Shown here: piece after piece, positions 1 through 11,003 of the stretch
Layout of the letters: every line of letters starts with the position of its first letter
Position numbering within the stretch: the first letter of the stretch is position 1
Assembly (NCBI RefSeq): GCF_004919105.1
Contig: NZ_STGK01000013.1
Location: 62,001-126,000, forward strand
Reading direction: 5' to 3'
Length of the DNA: 64,000 bases
Origin: Nocardioides sp. GY 10113
GTDB lineage: Bacteria > Actinomycetota > Actinomycetes > Propionibacteriales > Nocardioidaceae
The notes under the pieces: generated by a model
What the model was told of the DNA's origin: nothing
Database searches by the model: none
The model's input: only the letters and a program-made list of their open reading frames with translations
Position numbers and translations under genes: made by a program

Positions 1-1089
<1,089 letters not shown>

Positions 1090-1193
1090 GGACGCCCTCC
1101 TCTGGACGAATGGAAAGATCCTCACTGGCCCGGCGCCAGAGCATCGCCGCGGACGGCGAGTCAGATCCAGGCATCATGCACAACATCAGGAAA

Positions 1194-1214
1194 GTTGAGT
1201 CTGTTCCACTCAAG
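1194..1214. promoter_or_regulatory. HAIR-type operator (HspR site) upstream of clpB
   Basis: The sequence reads GTTGAGT, 7 bases, ACTCAAG. It differs at one base from the known HspR-associated inverted repeat CTTGAGT-N7-ACTCAAG. It lies between divergent clpB and the phytochrome gene. A second copy precedes dnaK, and hspR itself is in this window. Repression of clpB by HspR is inferred. Confidence 0.85.
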
Positions 1215-1334
1215 TTTAGGATCATTTGGCTGGCGCCGCACTATCACGACCGGATCCTGCCGGCATCGCGCCAACCGGTGAGTTTGCTGCGCGGACTACA
1301 GCGACGGCCCTCGCTCCGCTAGTTTCAGCCGGAA

Positions 1335-3611
1335 ATGACCGACACCCACCCCTCGGGCCCCCTGAGCCACACACCGGCCTACGCCCCCGTGGACCTCTCG
1401 ACCTGTGACCGCGAGCCGATCCACGTCCCCGGGGCGATCCAGCCGCACGGCGTCCTGCTGGCGATGGACGACGACGGTGGCGTCGTGGTCGCCTCGGCGA
1501 ACTGCGCGCAGCTGCTCGGTGTCGCCTGCGAGGCGGCGATCGGCCTCGCGGCCGAGGACCTGCTCGGCCCCGAGGTGGCGGCCCTCGTCGGGGAGCGTGC
1601 GCACGGTGACCGCGGCGAGCCGCTGACGGTGCGACTGCCCGTGGCACCCGCCGACCCAGAGGGGGACGGCACCCTGCGCGGACGGTACGTCGACATCGCG
1701 GTGCACCGCTCCGGCGACCGGGTGGTCGCCGAGCTCGAGGAGCTCGCCGACAGCCGGACCGCGCCGTCGTTCCAGAGCGTGCGCGGCACCATGGCGCGCC
1801 TCGTCGGCGCCACGACCGTGGCGTCGCTGGCCGACCGGCTGGCCGCGGAGATCCGCGGCGTCACCGGGTTCGACCGGGCGATGGTCTACAGGTTCGACGC
1901 CGACTGGAACGGCGAGGTGGTCGCCGAGGCCCGGCGGGAGGACCTCAACCCGTTCCTCGGACTTCACTACCCCGCCACCGACATCCCCGCCCAGGCGCGC
2001 CGGCTCTACACCGTGAACTGGATCCGGCTGATCGCCGACATCTCCTACCGTCCGGTGCCGCTGCAGCCGCTGCACGACCCCGGCACGGGGGCGCCGCTGG
2101 ACCTGTCGTTCTCCACGCTGCGCAGCGTCTCGCCGATCCACGTCGAGTACCTGTCGAACATGGGGGTCACGGCGTCGATGTCGGTCTCCCTCGTCGTCGA
2201 CGGCCAGCTCTGGGGCCTCATCGCCTGCCACCACTACTCGGGGCCGCACCGCCCGAGCCACGACGCCCGAGCGGCGGCGGAGATGATCGGTCAGACCGCC
2301 TCCCAGCTGTTGGCCGAGCGGGAGCGGAGCGACCTGCGCGAGGACGCGCTGCGAGCGCAGGCGACCCTCGCCGGCCTCGCGGCATCGCTGGCCCGGCCCG
2401 ATGCGGACATCCTGGGGGCCCTGGTCGAGGAGCCCACCGTGCGCGACCTGCTCTCGGCGACCGGCATCGCGCGCTGCTACGACGACGTGGTCGCCACCGG
2501 CGGGGCGGTCCCCCCGGAGGCGGCGATCCGGCGGATCGCGGCCCTGCTGCGGGGCGAGGACGGCGAGGCCCGCTCCAGCGCGCACCTGGCCGACCTGGAC
2601 CCCGAGCTCGCGGCGTACGCCGACGTGGCGGCCGGCGCGATGATCGTCGGCACGGCCGCGGATCGCTGGGTCATCTGGTTCCGCCCCGAGCTCGAGCGGG
2701 TGGTCGACTGGGGCGGCGACCCCAGCAACGCCAAGCTGTACGAGCGCGAGGGGCCGAACGTGCGGCTCTCCCCGCGCAAGTCCTTCGACAAGTGGCGTGA
2801 GGTCGTCCGGGGACACAGCCGCCCGTGGACCGGGTGGCAGCACGACATCGCCAACTCCGTGCGGACCCACGTCGCGGGACTCATGCTGCACCGCTCGCGG
2901 GAGCAGGTCGCCGTCGCGGAGTCGCTGCAGCGCACCGTGGTCGCCGACATGGCGCGCACGGTCGCGGGCCTGGACGTCGCGGCGACCTACCTGCCGGCGA
3001 CCGAGTTCCAGCTCGGCGGCGACTGGTGGGACGCGCTGCAGCTGGCGGACGGCCGGGTCGCGTTCGCGATCGGCGACGTGGCCGGCCACGGCGTCTCCGC
3101 GGTGGCGGCGATGACCCAGATCCGCACCGCCCTGCGCACGCTGCTCTTCGCCGGCCACCGGGCCGCGGAGAGCCTGGACCAGCTCGACCTGATGATGGAC
3201 GAGCTGATGGAGGACCAGATCGCCTCGGCCGCGGTGCTGGTCCTGGACCCGCGCACCGGCGACTTCGAGCTCGTCAACGCGGGACACCTGCCTCCGATCC
3301 TGTACGACGAGGGCCGCGGCCGCCTCGTCGAGGGAACCCACCGTCCGCTCCTGGGCATCGGGCTGGGCACGGCGCGCACGGTGACCGGAAACCTCGGGCC
3401 GGGAGCGACGCTGCTGCTGTTCACCGACGGCCTGATCGAGCGTCGGGGCCAGGACCTGGTGCTCTCGCTCGACCAGCTGCGCGAGACCGGCGAGCCGGGG
3501 CCGCTCGACAGCCCGGACGCGGCCGCCATGTGGGTGGCCTCGCTCGTCGAGTCGGTGCCCGGGATGCGGGACGACGACACGACGGTGCTCGCCATCCGAC
3601 GCACCGGCTGA
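1335..3611 (+). CDS. Bacteriophytochrome with SpoIIE/PP2C-type phosphatase output
   Basis: This 758-residue protein has the full photosensory core PAS-GAF-PHY joined to a phosphatase instead of a histidine kinase. Cys24, in CDREPIHVPGAIQPHG, sits where bacteriophytochromes attach biliverdin. The GAF domain has the DIP motif (Asp216, PATDIPAQARRLY) and the paired His of ACHHYSGPH. The PHY tongue has PRKSF at 480-484. From about residue 535 the sequence is a SpoIIE-type PP2C domain, with GGDWWDA at 561-567, GDVAGHG at 580-586 and DDDTTVLAI near the end. The likely output is red/far-red control of Ser/Thr dephosphorylation, for example of an anti-sigma-factor antagonist. No heme oxygenase (biliverdin source) or RsbV/RsbW gene is adjacent. 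The stop codon lies inside the first copy of a 14-bp tandem repeat. Confidence 0.93.
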   Translation: MTDTHPSGPLSHTPAYAPVDLSTCDREPIHVPGAIQPHGVLLAMDDDGGVVVASANCAQLLGVACEAAIGLAAEDLLGPEVAALVGERAHGDRGEPLTVRLPVAPADPEGDGTLRGRYVDIAVHRSGDRVVAELEELADSRTAPSFQSVRGTMARLVGATTVASLADRLAAEIRGVTGFDRAMVYRFDADWNGEVVAEARREDLNPFLGLHYPATDIPAQARRLYTVNWIRLIADISYRPVPLQPLHDPGTGAPLDLSFSTLRSVSPIHVEYLSNMGVTASMSVSLVVDGQLWGLIACHHYSGPHRPSHDARAAAEMIGQTASQLLAERERSDLREDALRAQATLAGLAASLARPDADILGALVEEPTVRDLLSATGIARCYDDVVATGGAVPPEAAIRRIAALLRGEDGEARSSAHLADLDPELAAYADVAAGAMIVGTAADRWVIWFRPELERVVDWGGDPSNAKLYEREGPNVRLSPRKSFDKWREVVRGHSRPWTGWQHDIANSVRTHVAGLMLHRSREQVAVAESLQRTVVADMARTVAGLDVAATYLPATEFQLGGDWWDALQLADGRVAFAIGDVAGHGVSAVAAMTQIRTALRTLLFAGHRAAESLDQLDLMMDELMEDQIASAAVLVLDPRTGDFELVNAGHLPPILYDEGRGRLVEGTHRPLLGIGLGTARTVTGNLGPGATLLLFTDGLIERRGQDLVLSLDQLRETGEPGPLDSPDAAAMWVASLVESVPGMRDDDTTVLAIRRTG

Positions 3612-4144
3612 CCCGCACCGGCTGACCCGCACCGGCTGACCCGCACCGGCTGACCCGCACCGGCTGACCCGCACCGGCTGACCCGCACCGGCTGACCCGC
3701 ACCGGCTGACCCGCACCGGCTGACCCGCACCGGCTGACCCGCACCGGCTGACCCGCACCGGCTGACCCGCACCGGCTGACCCGCACCGGCTGACCCGCAC
3801 CGGCTGACCCGCACCGGCTGACCCGCACCGGCTGACCCGCACCGGCTGACCCGCACCGGCTGACCCGCACCGGCTGACCCGCACCGGCTGACCCGCACCG
3901 GCTGACCCGCACCGGCTGACCCGCACCGGCTGACCCGCACCGGCTGACCCGCACCGGCTGACCCGCACCGGCTGACCCGCACCGGCTGACCCGCACCGGC
4001 TGACCCGCACCGGCTGACCCGCACCGGCTGACCCGCACCGGCTGACCCGCACCGGCTGACCCGCACCGGCTGACCCGCACCGGCTGACCCGCACCGGCTG
4101 ACCCGCACCGGCTGACCCGCACCGGCTGACCCGCACCGGCTGAC
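3601..4144. repeat. 14-bp minisatellite, about 39 copies
   Basis: The unit GCACCGGCTGACCC is repeated 38 times without a visible mismatch, followed by a 12-base partial copy and a degenerate GCGGCGGCTG-type tail to about 4175. The first copy contains the last codons and stop of the phytochrome gene (ACC GGC TGA), so the array seems to have grown from the 3' end of that gene. Because 14 is not a multiple of 3, every + frame is closed by TGA within 42 bp, while all minus frames are open and give meaningless long frames. It fills the gap between two convergent genes; no gene is seen in it. Confidence 0.97.
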
Positions 4145-4181
4145 GCGGCGGCTGCCGCGGCGGCTGACCGCGGCGGCCGGG

Positions 4182-5108
4182 TCACGGCTGCGGCGGGGCC
4201 TCCTCCGGCGGCACCGCGTGCTCGGGCAGGTCCTCGCGCGCGCCCACCGCCTCGTCGACCAGCGCCAGCCGGCAGAACTCCTCGCCGAAGGGCGTCAGGT
4301 GCACGCTGCGCCGCACCACCTTGGCGAACTTCACCGACCGCAGCGCCGCGGTGACGTCCGGCTGCGCCTCGAGCACCTGGTACTCGGCGTGGTCGCGCAC
4401 CGGCTCCTTCGAGAGCCAGACCAGGCCCAGCCGCGACAGGTTGTTCAGGTACGACGGCACGTGGTCGAGGTAGCGCACGCCGGCCCGCGGGCCGAGCATG
4501 TTGAGGCCCGGTGCGAGCAGCTGGCTGTTGACCAGGCCGATCGGGCCGCCGGTGCGGACGTCGACGCTGGGCTGCGGCCCGTGCTCGAGCAGCAGCACCA
4601 GGATCCGCGCCTCGTCGGGCGCGAGGTCGTCCAGGATCCGGTCGTAGGCCGGGTGCCGGTCGTCGGTGCTCCACACGTCGCGGGAGCGGGCCAGGAGGTC
4701 CGCTCCGCGCTCGCGCAGCGAGGTCGGGCGGCTGGCCACGACGTGGCCGTTGACGGCCGGGGGGCGCGCCGGCGACCGCTCGCTGGCCCCCAGCGCCTCG
4801 CCGGCGCGGAGCAGCGCCTCCCCCACCGGCCGCCCGTCGACGACCTGACGGGCCAAGTCGCCGGCGACGCCGACGTACTGGCCGACGTCGCGGGCCAGGG
4901 CGGCCGCCTCGTCCCGGTCGACCAGCGCGCGGCCCACCCGGAGCCAGCCCCGCGCCGAGGCCCGCAGACCCCAGCCGGCGGTGTGCGCGGCGGCGGTGCC
5001 GGCGACCCGCGCCAGCCCGGGCAGCGTGTCGACCACCGGGTCCACCAGCTGGGGCAGTCGCGGCGTCGGCGGGGCCGCCTCGTCCTCGAACCGTTCGCTC
5101 ACGCTCAC
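4182..5108 (-). CDS. DUF4393 / Abi-alpha-like protein
   Basis: This is a soluble protein of about 308 residues. The C-terminal half reads HPAYDRILDDLAPDEARILVLL, then NNLSRLGLV and LTPFGEEFCRLALV. This resembles the DUF4393 (Abi_alpha) pattern of an L-P-E-A-I-L helix followed by N-L-R-L-G-L and L-T-P-F-G. The N-terminal half is an Ala/Arg/Leu-rich helical region without clear motifs, and the tail is Pro/Glu-rich. The GTG start at 5108 overlaps the stop of the DUF445 gene (GTGA), so the two are translationally coupled; a second in-frame GTG lies at 5102. The role is unknown. The Abi name comes from abortive-infection proteins, but function here is untested and the family call is from memory of the pattern. 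Confidence 0.7.
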   Translation of the reverse strand: MSVSERFEDEAAPPTPRLPQLVDPVVDTLPGLARVAGTAAAHTAGWGLRASARGWLRVGRALVDRDEAAALARDVGQYVGVAGDLARQVVDGRPVGEALLRAGEALGASERSPARPPAVNGHVVASRPTSLRERGADLLARSRDVWSTDDRHPAYDRILDDLAPDEARILVLLLEHGPQPSVDVRTGGPIGLVNSQLLAPGLNMLGPRAGVRYLDHVPSYLNNLSRLGLVWLSKEPVRDHAEYQVLEAQPDVTAALRSVKFAKVVRRSVHLTPFGEEFCRLALVDEAVGAREDLPEHAVPPEEAPPQP

Positions 5109-6424
5109 CTCACCATCCCGCTGCCGAACACCGCCAGGTGCAGGAAGCCGCCGGCGGCGCCCATCACGGCGCCGTGGGCGTAGAGCATCCACTCGTCCTC
5201 GCGGATCGCGGCGCGCATCATCTCCACGAAGTCGCGCGGCGGCAGGTCCCGGGTGCGGCGGGCCAGCAGCAGCCGGATCTTGTCCGACTGCTGACGGCTG
5301 AACTCCGGGTCCCGGAACGGGGAGATGGTCCGATCCACCGCCTCCAGCGCCACCGAGTCCCGGATGTTGTCGAACCTCTCGCCGCCGATCGCGACCCGGA
5401 CGGCGCCGCGCAGCGGCCCCGCGGCCTGGTCGATCGCGGGTCGTAGCGCGTCCGCGAGCATCTGCCGGGTCCGGTCGCCACGCGGTCCGTCCATCAGGAA
5501 GTCCCCGATCCTCTCCAGGGTCACCACGTCCTCGGCGATGATCCGTGCGTACTCCTCCGCGCACTCGTCCTGGCGGCGCAGGAACAGCCCCTGGACGCGG
5601 ACGCCGAGGATCCGCCGCTCCTCGGTCGGCTCGAAGATCAGCCACATGCCGAGCAGGTTGGTGGTCCACCCGACCACGACGCCCATCAGCGGCAGCAGCC
5701 ACCACAGGTGCCAGGTCTGGTCGACGATCGCGACCGGGATGCCGAGCAGGAAGCCGAACACGAAGCCGAAGGCGACCATCAGTCGCAGCTCGCGCTCGCC
5801 CACGTCGCGGAAGACCCGGACCACCAGGTCGGGGTTGTCCCGGAAGTGGTCGATCACCATGATCTTGGGGTCGAGCAGCTGGTCGATGTGGACGCCGATC
5901 TCGTCGGTCATCCGTCCGACCAGCGTGGGCAGCTGCGCCTGGACCCGGTCCACCACCGCCTGCCGCACCGGGCGGGGCAGGTCGCGCCACAGCCGCGGGT
6001 GCTCGCGCCGCATCACCTCGTCGACCAGCGCCGGCAGGTCGGGACGGAAGGCCTCGACGATGTGCGCGGCGATCTGGTCGGGCTCGAGCTGGGCGTAGAA
6101 CTCAGCCGGCGTGCCGAGCTTGGCGATCACCTTGTCGACGGCGATGCTGCCCATCTTCGCGGCCCGGGCCGGCACGATGCCCTGCCACCCGAGGCCGCCG
6201 TCGGCCAGCCCGGGGACCTCCTGCAACCGCCGCGGCAGCACCGCGGACAGCTCACGCAGGCCCGGCACCCGGATCCCCCGGAACCGCAGCGGGTTGAAGA
6301 GCATCCACAGGCCCGACCAGTTGATCAGCCAGCCGATCGCGCCGGTGAAGATCGGGATCGAGACGAACGCGACCCAGTTGACGTGGTCGGCCCAGTCGCC
6401 GAGCCAGCCCAGCACCGCCTCCAC
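5105..6424 (-). CDS. DUF445 family membrane protein
   Basis: The 439-residue protein has a hydrophobic N-terminal segment (about 17-45, WVAFVSIPIFTGAIGWLINW), the DUF445 signature GWQGIVPARAAKMGSIAVDK (about 79-98), a long amphipathic helical middle, and two further membrane segments around residues 198-245 (VAFGFVFGFLLGIPVAIV and WWLLPLMGVVVGWTTNLLGM). A last weak hydrophobic stretch closes the protein. Members are related to sporulation protein YheB; the biochemical role is unknown. It is first in a two-gene operon with the Abi-alpha-like gene. An ATG start is used at 6424. Confidence 0.85.
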   Translation of the reverse strand: MEAVLGWLGDWADHVNWVAFVSIPIFTGAIGWLINWSGLWMLFNPLRFRGIRVPGLRELSAVLPRRLQEVPGLADGGLGWQGIVPARAAKMGSIAVDKVIAKLGTPAEFYAQLEPDQIAAHIVEAFRPDLPALVDEVMRREHPRLWRDLPRPVRQAVVDRVQAQLPTLVGRMTDEIGVHIDQLLDPKIMVIDHFRDNPDLVVRVFRDVGERELRLMVAFGFVFGFLLGIPVAIVDQTWHLWWLLPLMGVVVGWTTNLLGMWLIFEPTEERRILGVRVQGLFLRRQDECAEEYARIIAEDVVTLERIGDFLMDGPRGDRTRQMLADALRPAIDQAAGPLRGAVRVAIGGERFDNIRDSVALEAVDRTISPFRDPEFSRQQSDKIRLLLARRTRDLPPRDFVEMMRAAIREDEWMLYAHGAVMGAAGGFLHLAVFGSGMVR

Positions 6425-6555
6425 GCCTCCACCCCTGTCCGCGCGGCGGCGCGCCCCGTCGCGGCCTGCCCCAGGAGGCCGAGGCTAGTGCGTGCGGCCG
6501 GGTGCGGCCCGGAGATCCGATGAGCGGACCGGGTCGAACGGGTCACACAGTCGCG

Positions 6556-6999
6556 TCAGCGCCCCCGCCGCCAGATCACCACGGACTGCCCCGGCGGCGG
6601 CGTGCGCAGCGCGGGCAGTCGGCTCGGCGGCGCGGACGGCGGCCGCTGGGCGAGCGCCTGGCGCAGCGCCTCGCGGGTCGCCTCGAGCTCGGCCCGCAGC
6701 TCGGCGTTCTCGGCCCGGACCGCGACCACGGCCCGCTCGAGGTCGAGGATCCGGCGCACCCCCTCGATGCCGATGCCGGCGGCGGTCAGGTCCGCGATCT
6801 CGCGGAGCCGCTCGATGTCGGCGGAGGAGTAGCGGCGACCGCCGCCCCCGGTCCGGCCGGGGCTGATCAGGCCGAGCCGCTCGTAGGTGCGCAGGGTCTG
6901 CGGGTGCAGCCCGCTGAGCTCGGCGGCGACGCTGATCACGTAGACGGCCGCATCCGGGGACAGCGGCTCGCCACCGAGGTGACCGCGTCGCGTCGTCAC
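6556..6999 (-). CDS. hspR: Heat-shock repressor HspR (MerR family)
   Basis: This 147-residue MerR-type repressor carries VYVISVAAELSGLHPQTLRTYERLGLISPGRT (about residues 19-50), then GGGGRRYSSADIERLREIADL. The pattern, including HPQTLRTYE and the Tyr-containing wing, is typical of actinobacterial HspR. A Glu/Ala/Arg coiled coil follows (about 100-125), then a Pro-rich tail. HspR binds HAIR sites with DnaK as co-repressor, giving feedback on free chaperone. The GTG start overlaps the dnaJ stop (GTGA), so it is the last coupled gene of the dnaK operon. HAIR sites precede both dnaK and clpB in this window. Confidence 0.95.
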   Translation of the reverse strand: MTTRRGHLGGEPLSPDAAVYVISVAAELSGLHPQTLRTYERLGLISPGRTGGGGRRYSSADIERLREIADLTAAGIGIEGVRRILDLERAVVAVRAENAELRAELEATREALRQALAQRPPSAPPSRLPALRTPPPGQSVVIWRRGR

Positions 7000-8198
7000 G
7001 ACGCGCCGTCCTGGAACAGGTTGGCGCGCAGCGGGGTGCCCGAGGTGGCCGCGGCGTACGCCTCGAGCGCTGCGCGGGCGTCGTCGGTCAGGGTGCCCGG
7101 CACCTGGACGGCCACGGTGGCCAGCAGGTCGCCGTGCGTGCCGTCCTTGGTGGGCGCTCCCTTGCCGCGGATCCGGAAGGTGCGCCCGTCGGGGGTGCCG
7201 GCGGGGATCCGGAGCGTGACCGGGGCGCCGCCCAGGGTCGGCACCTTCACCTCCGCGCCGAGCGCCAGCTCGGGGAAGGAGACCGGTACGTCGATGGTCA
7301 GGTGCTCGCCCTTGCGGCCGAAGACGCGGTGGCCGGAGACCTTGACGGTGACGTAGAGGTCGCCGGCGGGGCCGCCGTTCTGGCCGGCGCCGCCCTTGCC
7401 GCGCAGCCGGATCCGCTGGCCGTCCTTCACCCCGGCGGGGATCTTGGCCTGGATGGTGCGGGCGTTGCGGGCGGTGCCGGAGCCGTGGCAGGTCGGGCAC
7501 GGCTCGTCGTACACGAGCTGGCGCCCGCCGCACGCCGGGCAGGTCTCGTTCATCGAGAAGGCGCCGCCGACCGACGCGGTCACGTAGCCCGTGCCCTCGC
7601 AGGTGGCGCAGGTGTGGGGGCGGGTGCCGGGCTTGCCGCCGGTGCCCGAGCACGTCGGGCAGGCGCCGTCGGAGGAGACCCGCAGCGAGACGGTGACGCC
7701 CTCGAGGGCGTCGCTGAAGCCGATCGTCGCGGAGGTCTCGAGGTCGGGCCCGCGGACGCCGCGCTGCTGGCGCCGGCCGCCGAAGCCGCCCCCGCCACCG
7801 CCGAAGAGGTCACCGAAGAGGTCGCCGAAGCCGCCCCCGCCACCGGCACCGCCGGCGCGCTCGCGGAGCAGGTCGTCGAGGTTGAAGCCGCCTGCTCCGC
7901 CGGGGCCACCGCCGCGGCCGCCGAAGCCGGCGCCGTAGCCGCCGTGGGCGAAGAGCTCGCGGGCCTGGTCGTACTTCTTGCGCTTCTCGGCGTCGCCGAC
8001 GACGTCGTAGGCCTCGGCGACGCGCTTGAACTTCTCGTGGTGCGCCGGGTCCGGGTGGGAGTCGGGGTGGTTCTCCCGGGCGAGCTTGCGGTACGCCTTC
8101 TTGATCTCGTCGGCGCTCGCGCTCTTGGCGACCCCGAGCTCGGCGTAGAAGTCCTTGTTCGCCCAGTCGGCGCGCATGCCCTCGGTCGGGTCACTCAT
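6996..8198 (-). CDS. dnaJ: Chaperone DnaJ
   Basis: This is a 400-residue type I J-protein that stimulates the DnaK ATPase. The J domain covers about residues 15-80 with HPD at 44-46. A Gly/Phe-rich linker follows (about 90-150, runs of GGG and FGDLFGDLFGGG). The zinc domain has four Cys repeats: CPTCSGTG, CATCEGTG, CPACGGRQ and CPTCHGSG; the third lacks the usual final Gly. The C-terminal substrate-binding domain includes GDLYVTVKV. The ATG start at 8198 has a strong purine-rich ribosome site (GGAGGGAGGG). The start lies some 36 residues after the DWANKDFYAEL-type extension expected of the actinobacterial dnaK-linked DnaJ1. Confidence 0.95.
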   Translation of the reverse strand: MSDPTEGMRADWANKDFYAELGVAKSASADEIKKAYRKLARENHPDSHPDPAHHEKFKRVAEAYDVVGDAEKRKKYDQARELFAHGGYGAGFGGRGGGPGGAGGFNLDDLLRERAGGAGGGGGFGDLFGDLFGGGGGGFGGRRQQRGVRGPDLETSATIGFSDALEGVTVSLRVSSDGACPTCSGTGGKPGTRPHTCATCEGTGYVTASVGGAFSMNETCPACGGRQLVYDEPCPTCHGSGTARNARTIQAKIPAGVKDGQRIRLRGKGGAGQNGGPAGDLYVTVKVSGHRVFGRKGEHLTIDVPVSFPELALGAEVKVPTLGGAPVTLRIPAGTPDGRTFRIRGKGAPTKDGTHGDLLATVAVQVPGTLTDDARAALEAYAAATSGTPLRANLFQDGAS

Positions 8199-8242
8199 CG
8201 CTGCCCTCCCTCCCTCTCTCCGGTCTGCTGCTGACGTGTGGG

Positions 8243-8297
8243 GGCCCGCCCGGGGCGGGCCGTCCGGTAGTCCCGGCCCGGGGGCCGGGACTACCGG
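8243..8297. terminator. Two back-to-back perfect hairpins in the grpE-dnaJ gap
   Basis: The first is GGCCCGCCC/GGGCGGGCC with a 1-nt loop (8243-8261). The second has 16-bp perfect arms starting CCGGTAGTCCCGG with a 2-nt loop (8264-8297). They sit inside the dnaK operon, between grpE and dnaJ, and there is no U-tract. They could be an attenuator or an RNA-processing/stability element that sets DnaK/GrpE above DnaJ/HspR. Function is inferred. Confidence 0.6.
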
Positions 8298-8341
8298 TTG
8301 GTTCGGCCACGAGGGCCGGGTCCTGCGGAGATCCGCGAGGC

Positions 8342-8937
8342 TCAGGCCTCGGGATCGACGACGAGCACCTGCGCGGCACGGACCACGCGCTCGCCGATCT
8401 TGTAGCCGCACCGGGCGACCACCTTGACCGTGGTCACCTCGACCTCGGCGTCGGTGCCCATGTGCGAGAGCGCCTCGTGCACCGTCGGGTCGAAGGCCTC
8501 GCCGACCTCGCCGAACTTGACCAGGCCGAGCCCTGCCACGGTCCGCTCGAGCTGCTCGGCGACGGCCTTGAAGCCGCCGTCGAGAGGCTCGTGCTCACGG
8601 GCCCGGTCGATGGTGTCGAGCACCTCGACGATCGGGGCGAGCGCGGCGTACGTCGCGTTCTCCTTGAGCAGGTCGCGGTCGCGGTCGACCCTCCGCTTGT
8701 AGTTGAGGTACTCGGCCTGGAGCCGCTGGAGGTCGTGGGTCCGCTCGGCGAGGGCACGCTCGGCCACCGCGAGCGGCTCGTCGACCTCCTCGGGCGTCGC
8801 CGAGGCCTCGACCTCGGCGACGTCCTGGGGCTCCAGAGGGCCGCCCTCCTCGACCCAGTTGTCGACCCCGCTGGTCTCCGGGTCGTGCTCGGAGGCCGTG
8901 GGCATCTGGGTCGGGTCGGGCTGCTCCCCGGCGGCGG

Positions 8938-8941
<4 letters not shown>
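8342..8941 (-). CDS. grpE: Nucleotide exchange factor GrpE
   Basis: The 199-residue protein releases ADP from DnaK. An acidic disordered N-terminus (about 1-60) is followed by the long helix [25 protein letters not shown] (about 66-92), typical of GrpE dimers. The core contains [12 protein letters not shown] and [14 protein letters not shown], and the end is the beta domain with [19 protein letters not shown]. The GTG start overlaps the dnaK stop (GTGA), so the gene is translationally coupled to dnaK. Confidence 0.95.
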
Positions 8942-10797
<1,856 letters not shown>

Positions 10798-10862
10798 TTC
10801 TGCTCCTCCTTCGCGACGGCCTCCCGGCCCCGCGGCTCTGCTTCGGATGTCGAATCAAGAAA

Positions 10863-10883
10863 CTTGCGTCGATTCGACTCAAG
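10863..10883. promoter_or_regulatory. HAIR-type operator (HspR site) upstream of dnaK
   Basis: The site reads CTTGCGT, 7 bases, ACTCAAG, one base off the HAIR consensus. It lies in the 206-bp gap between divergent dnaK and the aldo/keto reductase gene, in the position expected for autorepression of the dnaK operon by HspR. Confidence 0.88.
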
Positions 10884-11003
10884 TCTGACACAGGATCCAA
10901 CGGCGTGCACGTCGGGGTTGTTCCCACCACCCGGCAGCATTCTCGCCGCGACCTTCCCGGGGTCCGGAGGCATCGATCACCGCAGGTCGGGAAGGCTGTG
11001 CGC

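Noticed and set aside
1296-4136. Very long minus-strand frame (946 codons) rich in RVSRCGSAGAGQPV repeats
   Set aside because: It is the open minus frame of the 14-bp minisatellite plus the antisense of the phytochrome gene; composition is Arg/Gly/Asp shadow and the + gene has full domain support.
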